DNA of 64,000 nt from Desmodus rotundus (Eukaryota; Chordata; Mammalia; Chiroptera; Phyllostomidae), in contig NC_071398.1 in the NCBI RefSeq assembly GCF_022682495.2, positions 30,135,426 through 30,199,425 on the forward strand, read 5' to 3'. The notes beneath the pieces were generated by a model. The model had not been told where the DNA came from. It saw only the letters and a list, made by a program, of their open reading frames with translations, and ran no database searches. Below, piece by piece: positions 48,486 through 59,737 of this stretch (within the stretch, counting starts at the first letter, position 1; the number at the start of each line of letters is the position of its first letter). Both the position numbers and the translations under genes were made by a program.

Positions 48486-48699
48486 CTCCTACTCTTTCAT
48501 TTTAATCTGGTAGTTTCCAGACTTTTTGAACATATTCCAATATGAGTTAAACAATAAATTTTAAAAGAGCATGCCCCAATATATGTAATTAAAAGCCTGG
48601 GCTTTGGGGCCAAATTACCATCCCCCACTCCTGGCTGCACTCCGTGCCATGGCCAGACTTCTTACCTCTCCACACCTTCGTTTCCTCTCCTGTGCAAGG

Positions 48700-49028
48700 C
48701 GGGTGTTGGTTTCCTATGGCTGCCATAACAAACGGGCACAGACTGGCACATGGATTGTCTCACAGTTCTGGAGGCCATCAATCCAAGATCAAGTTTCTGG
48801 CTGACTTGGTGTCTGGAGAAAGCCCTCTTTCTGGCTTGTCGATCACTTCCTTCTCACTTCTGTGCTCACACAGTGGGGAAAGAGCAAGCTCTCTCGTGTT
48901 TCGTCTGTGAGGACGCTAATCCTATAGGACCTTTCCTTCTTTTATTTCATTAGTGCAGACTCAGCCCTGTTGGGGGTTAGGGCTTCAGCATATGAATTTG
49001 GTGGGGGGGACACAATTCAGTCCATCGC
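48700..49028 (-). repeat. MLT1-type LTR
   Basis: Minus orientation: 'ttggtttcctatggctgcca' (48706-48725), 'cacagttctggaggccatca' (48761-48780), end 'gggacacaattcagtccatc' (49006-49025). It lies about 200 bases after the preceding MLT1 in the same orientation. Confidence 0.75.
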
Positions 49029-51068
49029 AGGGAGTAATAGCATCTCACAGAGTTGTGAATGATTAGCTGTAAAAGGCTTGGAGCAGGGATGTGCTCCAAG
49101 GACTAGCTATTATTACTAGTATCATTTATAAAGCATATATCCATACTGTGCCACTACCATTTGATGCACATTATCAAACATCAAAGAGAAACTTTAGGAG
49201 GATGAGATGAAGTTGAAATTATAATGGTTTCTTCCTGCAGTTCCAATGGATCATCTTGCATATGTCTTGGGATGCACATGCCTTGCTGTCCCAGCCTAAG
49301 GGTTCAGTCACTCGTGGCAGCTTCCCAAGCCCCACCCAAAGTTACTGAGTCAGCCTCTCTGGTGCAGGAGCCTCATATCTGCACTTTGAGAACATGCTGT
49401 CAGTGTGTGAGATACTGCTGCAGTCAACTGTGGGAAACCTCCCGAGACCCACTTACAGCCCTCAGACCACACAGCCTCCACGTCAAGGTCATTCCCACCC
49501 ACCTGAGTGACACTATATCTGATGAACATTGAGTTCTTATATTCATGAGGTGGCAGTCACCACACCAATGTCCAATCCAACCAGGCATCCCCACAACAGG
49601 TCCATCTTCTTTCCTTGAGATGCAAACCCATTTTGAAAGTTTGAGACTACAGGCACAGAGAGGCCCACACTTTAAAGCATCATTGCTCCTTGCACACCTG
49701 TGGAATGTGCCTTGGCACACACATGCCAGGGCATGGTCAGAGGGGACCTTGAGAGATAGAACTGCTACACAGAAGGAGTCGCTGTCTTGGTGCTGAAGGT
49801 CGTCATTTCATGGCTACCCCTGTCACACTCCTGCCCACCTTGTGTCAGAGCAAGGCCCTGCTCCTACTGCCACGCAGCGTGCCATTGGCCAGGAGCCATT
49901 CTAGAGTCTCAGGGCATTCACTGTCATCAGAGAGCAAAGGCGTTCAGTTGGCTTGATTGACAAAACACACCTCCTCAACTCTCAGCTTGGGAAGGGGAGC
50001 CCTTTGCTGGAAACACTGTTATTAAAATAAATAAATACATGAATACATGAGAGGACCAGGTAGAAAGGGCATCTCGAGAACATCGTCAGAACTGCTGCCT
50101 GCACCGAGAGACGGATCCAGATCCCCTGCCCCTGGTCCCCTGTTCTGCCAGAACTCACCCAGCCAAATCGGGACATTAAAAAGATACTACTCTTGCCAGC
50201 GCAGAAACAGCTCCAAGTCTGCTCCTCTGAGCCTTCTTCAATCTTCAAGTCACCCAAAGGGATTTTTTAACCCTTTCCACTACGCCAACCCACACAGCCC
50301 CCTGGCCCATTGTGGCACGCACAGGTGAGAAGAAACAGCGCCCCATATGTTCTCTGATGCAGAAACTACAGTGGCATGGGGTGAGGCAGCCCTGGCCCAG
50401 ATGGATGGAGCAGGGCAGTAGGCAGATTCCCAGACTGCAACCTTGCTTCCCCAAGTGTGGCTGTTCCCTGTGCATGATGGCCTGGCCCACTGGCCACCAC
50501 AAACCGCCCTGCCGAGCCCACCCCATCCACACTGAAAACACTAATCAAGAAATTATTTATAGACCCGAACTCTACAGAAACCATTGTGTCTGCTGTTGCT
50601 GTGGCAACGGGGATGTGGAGCAAGCACTGGGCCTGCAGAGGCGAAGGAGGCCAGGGAAGGCAGTGGATTTCCACCCTGGGAGCCCTGGCTCACACACACT
50701 GTCAGGAGTCACCCAGGAATGAAAGGCAGCGTTCAATGGTGCTTCCAGTGGACTGGCTCCTGTCCCAGAAAACGGCACCACCTGAGTGTTCAGCTGCTGG
50801 CTGGCTGTTGGGTGTTGTTCAAACCTCTGATGAAATCATCCAGAACAATGTCCCCAAGCCTGGCAGAAAGCATCCGTCAGCAGAGGAGCCTTTCAAGATT
50901 CTGGCTCTTTACCCCAAACCAGCTGCTTCAGGCTCTTTGGAGGGTGAAACACAGGAATCTGTATTTTATTTTCTGGAATGGTGAAAATCTACATGACTCA
51001 ACGATCTAAATATATACAGAGGTTATGAACTCTCACACTCTTGCACCCTAAGTATCTACTTTCATTAG
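49029..51068. other. Intergenic stretch with possible enhancer at 50.55-50.61 kb
   Basis: Mostly free of recognisable repeats. A MER5-like piece may sit near 49330-49400. Open frames of 130-140 codons at 50312-50722 and 50584-51009 have no domain. A MEF2-type site and an RFX X-box occur here and are listed separately. Confidence 0.45.
50553..50608. promoter_or_regulatory. MEF2-type site plus RFX X-box cluster
   Basis: TTATTTATAG (50553-50562) fits the MEF2 consensus, and GTTGCTGTGGCAAC (50595-50608) is a palindromic RFX X-box with half-sites GTTGC and GCAAC. They lie in sequence without a recognised repeat. This suggests a distal enhancer, but there is no direct evidence of activity or conservation. 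Confidence 0.4.
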
Positions 51069-51302
51069 ATGTATTTATTTATCCTCACCTGAGGACATAC
51101 TTATTGATTTTAGAGAGAGGGGAAGGGAGAGAGGGAGCAAAACACTGATGTGAAAGAGAAACATCAATTGGTTGCCTCTCATACACATCCTAACTGGGGA
51201 CAGAACCCACAACCTAGGCACGTGACCTGACCAAGAATTGAACCCAAGACCCTTTGGTTTACAGGATGATGCCATAAATAACTGAGCCACACTAGCCAGG
51301 GC
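51069..51302 (-). mobile_element. VES SINE, minus strand
   Basis: Complement of a VES: tail 'cttattgattttagagagag' (51100-51119) and tRNA-like head 'gccacactagccagggctca' (51285-51304). Short duplications TCATTAG flank it (51062-51068 and 51303-51309). It was inserted in the opposite sense to the other VES copies. Confidence 0.9.
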
Positions 51303-51309
51303 TCATTAG

Positions 51310-51482
51310 TTTCTGAGTTTCCCTTTTTTTTTTTTTAATGGAGATGAAAACCCATACAATATACATTCTTATCCTTCCTTTTCAAAAATAAGAATACTAT
51401 ATCCACTCTTAGGCACCTTGCTTTTTTCATTCAACAGTCTATATATAACAGTCAACGCTCCAATATTCTAAAGGTGTCTCCA
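51310..51482. repeat. Old L1M-like fragment
   Basis: 'cccatacaatatacattctt' (51351-51370) and nearby text resemble L1M 3' regions; weak. Confidence 0.3.
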
Positions 51483-51665
51483 AATCTATAGCTGCTCCTG
51501 CTCCTCCTCCTCCTCCTCCATCTCTTCCTCCTTCACCTCCATCTCCTCTTCTCAGTCTTCATCTCCTCCTCCATCTCCCTCTCCTGCTCCTCCTTCTCAC
51601 CTTCATCTTTTCCTTTGTCTTCATCTCCTCCCTCTCCTCCTCTTTCTCCTTCTTGTTCTCCCTTT
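51483..51665 (+). repeat. Polypyrimidine (CTC/CTT)n microsatellite
   Basis: About 180 bases almost purely of C and T, mainly CTCCTC and CTTCTC steps, with interspersed A. It could form triplex DNA if purine strands pair. Confidence 0.85.
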
Positions 51666-53019
51666 TTAAAATAGCTGCATGCAGTGCTGTTTACTTTGTT
51701 GGACATACTAAGGAATCTGCATGCTGACCCAAATCTCTTTTCTTAGGACAAGTTTCCCAGAAGCAGAACTTGACATGAAGACTTGTTTTTGAGTGATTGT
51801 TAGGGGAGTGTTCCCTGGGAAAACAGGAGTGGCGGTGAGGGGTATAGGACAGGAGGGCCAGAAGCCACACAAGGGTTCCCCGGGGGGCAGGTTTTTCCCT
51901 CTCCCACACCAAGCCCACCGACTTGGTGAAGGGCTGCCTAGAGTGACATGAATTCCCAGGCATTTCACTTGTGACGGCACAGTGGCCTGTGAGAGACCAA
52001 GGCAGTCCTCCGAACAACAGCTGTGGGTGACAGAGGTCTACATGTGCCAAAATTCTGAGGGTACAAACCTGGTAAAAAGGAGTCCGAGAGATCTGGGAGG
52101 GAGCACTGACATCATCTACTGTGCTGTTGAAACCAATTCTGCAAAATTTGGTTCAGACTGGCAGCTTCTCAGCAACTGGGCATCCCAGTGGCAAAGGCAC
52201 TTCCCCATGGCTTAGGGACCATCAGTGAACAAATTGTCGTCCATTTACAGAGCATCTTCGTGAACAGAGAGTGTGAGGAGTCCAAGAGGCACAGAATCAT
52301 GCTTATATCCACTGGAGGCTGGGCGCCCAGCAGGAGTCATCAAACAGGTCCACACAGCTCAGCAGTAGGTAAGCCTGCATTCTCATTGGCCTGCGGCAGA
52401 TTCTCCCAAATAAGGCTCCTCTCTGCACCTTCCAGCATTGCTGTGCGCTCTAGTCATCACCATGTTCTATTTATCTGTTTATATGTTATGACAAATATAT
52501 AACTGTGTAATTGATACTAAAATTTAAGGTCTTTTCAGATAAGCAGAATCTTTGCAAGTGCTGACAGAGATTGTCTTATATTATCTGAGGTATCTTAATG
52601 GCCCCCTAACCCTAATTTCCCATATAGACCTGCTGTGTGTGGTCCGCAAATCAACCTACAGGTGAAGGCATGAGCTCAGGCAGGGGCCACGTGGTCATGC
52701 ATGAGCCACACGTGGCCCAATCAAGATGACTTTCTGGAAGATATCCCCCTGAGGATTTTCTACTTTTTGCTGGCCACCCGTTTATACTATGACTGTCCTC
52801 GCCTACATTGTAGTCCTGTGCTAATCTTGCTGTCAGGCCCTTGAGTCTTCTCCCATGTGCGTCTTCAAGCCTGAAAGGCAGGTGGGGCCTGAGCCAGTCC
52901 ACAAGATGTGTTCGTGCAAAGCAGAAAGGCATAGCCTTCTGGCTGGATGAATTTTAAAAGGCACTCATAATGGCAGGGACTAAATCTGTCCAAGCTGCCC
53001 ATGTCTCCACGTGGCTAGG
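51666..53019. other. Intergenic stretch, nothing recognised
   Basis: No gene. Open frames of 90-119 codons at 51691-52050 and 52188-52502 are not supported by any domain. Confidence 0.4.
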
Positions 53020-53690
53020 TATGTTAATTAGGCTATCGACTAGGGTGCTGTAACAAAGATAACCACCACAGCAACGATCAGGTTTCTTTCTCTGTCTCTC
53101 TCATATCCAGGTGAAGCTGGCATGGCTCAGGAGCCCTCTCACTCACTGCTCCCCTAGTCCTGTGGTGCTGCAGTTTAGACCCCAGGTGGACATCGTTGTG
53201 TAGCAGGGGTCCTGGGGGTGCTGTTGGGCAGGGGAGAACCTGCTGTGATGCAGATTCCACAGGCCCCACGAGGAGCTCCAAGGCTAGGATATCCCTTCAG
53301 GGGTGTCCCAAGCAAGGGTAAGGGGTGGGGCCATTGTGCCCCCACATGGACCAGAAGGGGTGTGGCTCCAGTCAAGGCAGCTCTTCGGCGGAGGGTATTT
53401 CCAGAGAAGGCTGTCCCCCAGAGTCAGGGGCAGTGAGTCCTTCAGTCCTGCAGGGCGGTCTGGGTGGTGAGCACAGCACGCACTATGGCACATAGTGCAT
53501 GACCAGGCTGGCTCACCACGGGCCGCATTCCAGTTGGCAGGAAGGAGAGGGACAAGGAAGGACACTCGCCAGTCTTTACAAACACAGTTCAGAAGTTGCA
53601 CATATCACCTCTGCTCTGATCCCCAAGCTAGAACTCAGTCACATGGCTACATCTCCCTGCAAGGAGGCTGGGAGGTGCAGTGTTCATTGT
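53020..53690 (-). repeat. Unclassified LTR/MER-like repeat
   Basis: 'agggtgctgtaacaaagata' (53042-53061) opens it and 'aactcagtcacatggctaca' (53632-53651) closes it, matching the unit at 37110-37490 but longer. It may be two units or carry an insertion. Confidence 0.45.
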
Positions 53691-53904
53691 CGCAGCTGTG
53701 TGCCTGGTAGAAGCCAAGGGTCTCCTACGATGTGAGCAATGGAAAGAGCATAATACCTGGCACTGACCCGGGCTAGCCCAGATCTCAGGTGCTCAGTCAC
53801 TCAATAACAGGGCTGTGGAGGGACAAAGGGGCTGGCTGTCTACTGTATGTAGGAAGAGTGGGATGTCTTCTCACAGTTTAGGAAGACTCGGAAGGATCAT
53901 GTTT

Positions 53905-54400
53905 GTGTTAGTTTTCTGGGAGGCACAATAAATTATCACAAACTTAGCAGCTTAAAGCAAATCAGTTATTGTCTCAGTTTCAGCAGGTCAGGAGTTCCGG
54001 CTCACAGGCTGCAGTCCAGGTGTTAGCCAGGCTGCGCTGTCATCTGGCGGCTCGCCTGCAGAACTCAGCTTCAGCGCTCACTCAGGCTGTTGGCATGATT
54101 TATTTCCTTGTGCCTGGAGGACTGAAGACTTCACTTTGTCACTGGATGTCAGCTGGAGGTCCACTCTCAGGTCCTGGAGGCTCCCACGGTCCCCTGCTTG
54201 AAGGCCTGGTCCACAGGCTTTTCACAGCATGGCTATTAATTGTTCAGCACCAGCGGGGGAATCTTTCTCACCCCAGTCTGCTAAGTCAGTCTTATATAAT
54301 GAAACATAACTGTGGGAGTGACATCCCATATTCTACTAGTAAGAAGCAGATCACATGTCCTGCTTACTCTGGAGGTGAGGGGATAACACGGTGTGATTCA
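53905..54400 (-). repeat. MLT1-like LTR
   Basis: 'tgttagttttctgggaggca' (53907-53926) and 'aaattatcacaaacttagca' form the start of a minus-orientation MLT1-like unit. Diverged. The 145-codon frame at 53969-54406 runs over it and is spurious. Confidence 0.55.
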
Positions 54401-54459
54401 CTGTAGGTCACCCTAGGATGTGTCTGCCACAGCATGAGGCTGTGGAAACAGCTTCAGAA

Positions 54460-54560
54460 GGCCTATGTTCCAGACTGATTTCTCCTACTGCTGTGTGACC
54501 TTGGGCACACTACTCACCTTCTCTGGGCCTCAACGTCCTCATCTGTAAGAGAAAGCTGTA
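54460..54560 (+). repeat. MIR SINE fragment
   Basis: 'ctgtgtgaccttgggcacac' (54491-54510) and 'cctcaacgtcctcatctgta' (54528-54547) are the MIR core. Confidence 0.75.
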
Positions 54561-54601
54561 GAGGTCAATGGTCATTAGCTTCTACATTGAAATAGGTGTG
54601 C

Positions 54602-54798
54602 CTCCCCTGGTCAGATAGCTTAGTTGTTAGAACGTCGTCCCAATACACCAAGGTTGTGGGGTTTGACCCCTGGTCAGGGCACATGCCAGAGTCTACAAAT
54701 GAATGCATAAATAAGTAGAACAACAAGTCAATGTTTCTCTCTCTTTCTCCCTCCCCCAGGCCCTCTCTCTCTAAAATCAATACATTTTTAAAAAGAAA
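54602..54798 (+). mobile_element. VES-family SINE
   Basis: The head 'cccctggtcagatagcttag' (54604-54623), B-box part 'aaggttgtggggtttgaccc' (54650-54669), 'gcataaataagtagaacaac' and an A-rich tail form a short VES. Duplications GAAATAGGTGTGC (54589-54601) and GAAATAGATGTGC (54799-54811) match at 12 of 13. Confidence 0.88.
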
Positions 54799-54811
54799 GA
54801 AATAGATGTGC

Positions 54812-56509
54812 TTTTTTTCTTATGTTCAAAGAACATGTTTCGCAATTCCATTTTTTTTGTATTAATCATAAGAATGCTACCCACTGAGGCTATTAAAGCT
54901 AAAGATGACTAAGTTTTTGCCATGGGTCAAATGCTTCACATACACTTCTATAATCCTCTCAACAATTCTACAAGGTGGAATTGCTGTCCTTGCTTTATGG
55001 ACCAGGAATCCTGGCTCTGAGAGGCCAAGGACCTGCCCAGGCCACCCAACTAGAAAACGGCAAGGCTGGGCACCTGGCCCAGGCAGGTCCAGCTTCAAAG
55101 CACCTGCCCTTCCTGCTGCTGCGGCTCTATCTCTTATTGGCAGCTGTCACTGCTCTCTAATGGAATTTAACTTTCCAGCAGGCAGGGTGGGGGTAGGAGG
55201 AGGTTACTGCCTTTGACCTTGACAAAGTGTTTGGGAAAACCTGGGCCTGTCTCCAGGCCCTCCTGCTGACCCCCTCCCCTCCCTCCACCCTTCTGTTTTC
55301 ATCAGAGCTCAGGGCAGAGCAAGAGGCTAAGGGACAGTTTGACTTTCTGGTGGCAAGATTGGCCCTGTAGTGCACTGACCCATCCTCATAAATCTTTCAG
55401 ACATCCCATCTGACTGAGACCAATGATCTAACCAGGACACACATGGTCATTGCCAGTGAAGTTGATTGTCACTGGAATCTTTCTGACTTCCTCTGGGGGT
55501 TCTGTCTCAGTTCATAGACTTAGGGGTTCCTGAAGGAGGAAGGGCAGCTCGTGGTCTGTCTGTCAGGAGGCACACAGCACCCTCGCATTTGGTCAGGGAT
55601 GTGAAGAGGAGGGTATGTATCTACTGGGCATGACTTACAGAGTCAGGGGGCACAAGGAATCATGCAGGCACCCTGGGGGGATGGCTGCAGGGCTGCTCCC
55701 GCCATGAGGCCTGGACTATGGTGGCAGGCAGGCAATGCTGGAACCTGGAGGGGGAAGTGCATGGAGTGCACAGCCTTGAGACGGTGTGACCTTCAGCTGT
55801 GGGACACACCAACCTGAGGAAGTCTTGCAGGAAGGGAGCCCAAGGAGTAAACACTGGATCTTGCTTGGCTCCTTCATGATAATTTTACACCAGGGTGCCT
55901 GTGGGCAGCCCGCAGCCAGCGTGTAAGGGTGTGTCCATTCTACGGGAAGCACAGTCAGCTCCTTGGGCAGAAAACAACGTGGAGGGGCAGAGCGTGATGC
56001 ACAGGGCATTGGTTAGACTGTGTGTGGCAGCAGATTGAGCAGATGTGTGTGGCAGGGCGATTGGGCAGGGCGTTTGTTTGGGCATTTGTGTCAAGTTTTA
56101 TGACAGACTGAGAAATCACACATATGCAAATAATAGCTGATGTGTTGTTAGGGCTCTCTCATAATAGGCTAGAGCTGGGCACAGGGAGAGGGGCTGTGGA
56201 GAGCGGAATTGCTCTGCATGATTGATGGAAGAGAACTGGAGTGGGGGGGCATGGGCCAGGGGGCAGAAATGAAGAAAGATGGGGTTGGAGAGAGAAGAAA
56301 GTTGCCCAGAGGAGGGCAAGGAGGCTGGGCCAGGAGCCAAGTGGGGGGAAGCAACCTGTGACAGTTCTTTGATGGCAGATTGGCTTTTAATGGCAAAGAG
56401 GTCTGTGACTGCAAAAATCAAAATGTGTAAAGCTTTTGGGGGGAAATGCCATATTTTTATGACTTTAGTGGAGGCAAGGATTTCTTTAACAAGATTCTCA
56501 AAATGTAGG
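54812..56509. other. Intergenic stretch, partly unique-looking
   Basis: No gene. 55090-55330 is repeat-free to my eye and carries TGACCTTGA (55214-55222), a perfect ERR/NR5A half-site on the reverse strand, next to TCF-like CTTGACAAAG. 56029-56080 has short GTGTGTGGCAG duplications. Confidence 0.4.
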
Positions 56510-56830
56510 GGAAAAAATGGATGACTTTGACATTAAAATTAAAAAACTTCTGTTCAAAACATATTCCTGTAAATAAAGTGAAAATACAAGTCACAGATTA
56601 GAAGTTATTTGCAATAAAAGTAACTGATGAAGCATTAGTATCAGACTATCTAAAGAATTTCTGAAAATCTGTAAATAAAAGACAAGGAGCCAAATGGAAA
56701 GGTGGACAAAGGACCCACGACCAGGGAAGTGGAAGAAGAGAGAACAAGCAAGGTAAAGAAATAGATGCAAAATGCAGGAATTTGCAAGTCATCAGGAATA
56801 CACAAATCAAAATCACAATGTGTGGGGAAT
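56510..56830 (+). repeat. Old L1M ORF2 3' fragment
   Basis: 'ccaaatggaaaggtggacaa' (56691-56710) followed by 'cgaccagggaagtggaaga' and 'cacaaatcaaaatcacaatg' (56801-56820) is the order found at the end of L1M ORF2 on the plus strand. No frame survives. Confidence 0.6.
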
Positions 56831-57529
56831 GTTCCAAGCGTGGGAAATGTGGCTCAGCCCCCACTCGGAAAACCAGTGGGGAGCGAGGTTGGCGGGCAGG
56901 ACCCACATCCATGGATAAGTTCTCCAGTGGGAAATCAGGCCTGCATTGTACTTAGACTGCTATGAGACTTGCTCTTGCTAAAAAACTCCCTCACCCTGAA
57001 TTGAGGAAGCAAATATTTACTGAGTATTTTTATCTTTACAGAATCTGGGCTAGACCCTCCAGGTATGGGACAAAGCCATTTCAACCATTTCTCCTTTTAC
57101 ATTGCAAATGTCCTCCTTTGATGTATTCAGTGACTTCCTCTCCTGTGTCTGCAAAGATAACCACCCAAAACAAACCTATGAATAATAAATGAGGACCATC
57201 TTTGACGTAGGAGGCCTAGAAAAACAATAAAGCCTGTCCAGTCGGGGGTGAAGGGGCCTCTCTCTAACTTGGAGAGTGGCCACGTAGCCCCTTTTCCCCC
57301 ACCGGATTTCTATAGTCCGTGTGTACGTGTGTTTGAATACTGAAACCTCAACAGCAGATCTTGCGGGCCGCAATCCGCGTCAGCAATGTGATATCTTTTC
57401 TTACTTAATAGATTAGCAAAACTTGAACACCTGACCATACCAGGTAACAGCAAAGGGTGGGGAAAACAGGTGTCTGATCCTTTGCTGCAGAGAAAGTCCC
57501 TGCATGAAGCATCCAAGAGAACAGAAATC

Positions 57530-57850
57530 ATGCACAAAATGTACAAGACCCAACTGGTGCACTTTTTAAGTACAGGCCATAGAAAAATGCTCACAAGTGT
57601 ACAAAGACGAGCGCAAAGGTTCAGTAGTATTGTTTATAAGAACAGGCAACCTGGAGGCATCCGCCAACTAGAGAATGAGTCCATAAATTAGAGTAAACTT
57701 GCCAAACAGAATGCTGGAACCATTATAATCAATGAGCCAAAGCTACATCGATAAATCTCCAAAACATGATGTTGAATCAGAAAAGCTCCTTGGTGAATGT
57801 GGCATGACACTACTTCCGTAAAGTTTAACAAGATGCCCAGAAAAGGTGGT
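57530..57850 (+). repeat. Old L1M ORF2/3'UTR fragment
   Basis: 'tgcaccatt', 'aacaggcaacctggaggcat' (57641-57660), 'gaatgagtccataaattaga' and 'gaatgctggaaccattataa' are L1M 3' phrases on the plus strand. They likely continue the unit at 56510-56830 after an interruption. Confidence 0.6.
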
Positions 57851-57954
57851 CCAGGTTTACCCACAGTCGTTTGCTGTGCTGAGGGGTGAAAACCTGCTGC
57901 CTCCCTCCTCGCCTCACTCCTCAGTGAGAAAGAACCTCTGCACAGGCAAGGGCA

Positions 57955-58320
57955 GGGGACTGGTGTGTGAGCGTGAGAGAGTATGGGTGAGAGGCAGGCA
58001 ATGTGAGTGTTGGGATGTGCGTGACTGTTGGTGTGGGACACGTGGGGGCTGCATCACATCTGTGTGTATGTGGGTGAGTATAAGGGTACGCATGTGAGTA
58101 TGTGCAGGTAAGTGGACGTGTGTGGGGAAGAAAGTGTTTATATGAGTACGTGTGTCAGTGTGTGACAATGTGTATGAGTGTATGAGCATGAATGAAAGTG
58201 TGTGACTATGAGTATGTTTGAAAGAAAGTGAGTGTAAATATGAATATATGTGTATGAGTGTGAGCAGTGTGTGGCAATGGGTGTGAACAGTGTGTAAATT
58301 CATGCATGTAAGTGTGTGCT
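57955..58320 (+). repeat. Diverged (TG)n-rich tract
   Basis: TGTG and GTGAGTGTG steps dominate about 365 bases, interrupted by many A, C and T. It encodes long Thr/His-rich frames on the minus strand that are artefacts of the repeat. Confidence 0.85.
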
Positions 58321-59068
58321 AAGGATGGGGCTGAGGCTCTGGGTGTGGGAGGAAGCCCTGACTAGCTCCCCCAAGCTGGCTTCCCTTCCAGCCCCACCAT
58401 CCACGGGCACAGGACCATTCCTGCCAATGGGGCCGTAGAGAGAGACACCGCTGGGCGTGGAGAGACACATGAGGAATGAGCCCCCAGCGTCAATAGAAGT
58501 CACTTTTGAGGGAAGAACACAGTGATGGGAGCTCAGGCATGAGGACCTTGTGCCCACAGGCCTTTCGTGAATGTTCCTACCCAAGCTTTCCAGCAGGTGG
58601 CAGTTTGCAGCAGGAAGTTGGGGCATGCCCAACCCCCCAGGGGTGGTGGGGGCTGTTACAGTTCTCCTTTCCCCCACTTTCCACAGGCTTTCCTGCCTCT
58701 CCAACCCCAGCTTTTCCTTCCAAACCAGGGGTTCATTCCTGTAGGTGCCTCCTGTTCACGGGGCCTTGCTCTGTGCTGGGGGCTGTGCACAATGGTGAGC
58801 AGAGCAGATCGGGGTACCTTCCACAGTTGGTACCCATGGGAGGGAAAGAGTGTATGCCTGGGAGCAGTGCCTGACCCTGAAACATGGTCTTCATCCCACA
58901 CCCGGCACACTCCGCATGTTGGACCCCACAGCCTCTCGGACCGAGCCCCCTCTGGGAGTTAGTTCCTGCTGTGCACCTTGGTCTCTGCCATTAGACCCCC
59001 AGTGCCTTGGGAGGGTCCAGCCTCTTCCATATCCAAGTGTTTCAGAGCAGGCAGCCCATCCTGGTGGA
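58321..59068. other. Intergenic stretch, nothing recognised
   Basis: No gene. An L2/MIR3-like phrase 'gctgggggctgtgcacaatg' (58776-58795) is seen. Confidence 0.4.
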
Positions 59069-59635
59069 TGTTGAGGGCTAGGCAAGAGAGCTAGGCAATT
59101 ATAGGCATTGCTAAGCAGAAAACCTCTTGAAGGTCACCAGAATAGATAGGGGAGAGAAACAACACTGTCGGCCAAAGTAAGGGTAAACAATACGTGATTT
59201 GCAGAGGGCTTATTCTGAGTTACGGCCAATTAGTTAGAGGGCCATAAAACTTTAGGCGCCAGACTCATCTCAGGTTTGGACCCTTTAAACTGAGGGTACA
59301 AATTAAGTGGGACAGGTGGTTCTTATCGACAGGAGACAGGGTTTCAAAAGAAAATTTTAACATCTGGTTAATGTTCCTCCAGAGCCAAGAGCTATGCAGA
59401 GATAACAGCAACTCCCGCTTTTGTAACTTGCTTGCTTGCTTCTCGCGTGTATAAAAGAGCTAGCCTGTGAGCGTTCGGGGAGGCTCTCATCTGCAGCTCT
59501 TCTGAGCACCGTGTCTCCGGGACACATAGAGAGTCCGCCCCTGCGCAGGTTAAAAGAGTTGGCCATTAAAGTAACATCTCTGTAAACGTCCTGAAAGTCT
59601 CCGAACGTCTGTTTCTTGCGTCAGTGGGTGCAACA
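59069..59635 (+). mobile_element. Solo LTR of an endogenous retrovirus
   Basis: A 567-bp LTR from TGTTGAGGGC (59069) to GTGCAACA (59635), so the ends are TGTTG...CAACA, flanked by perfect 5-base duplications GTGGA (59064-59068 and 59636-59640). It contains a TATA box GTATAAAAGAG (59450-59460) and a likely poly(A) signal variant ATTAAAGTAA near 59564. No internal sequence or second LTR is present, so it is a solo LTR left by recombination. The 5-bp duplication does not decide the class (ERV1 4-5, ERV2 6 bp). No viral coding sequence remains. Confidence 0.85.
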
Positions 59636-59737
59636 GTGGACAAACGGGGACTTTGCGTGGGTATGAGGTTCCCTGCAAAAGCACGGGGCCTGCAGCAGGC
59701 ACCTCGGTGAGCCCTTGCCAAGTTCATCAGAGGGTGG

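Noticed and set aside
57914..58303. 129-codon His/Thr-rich minus-strand frame
   Set aside because: Encoded by the TG-rich repeat.
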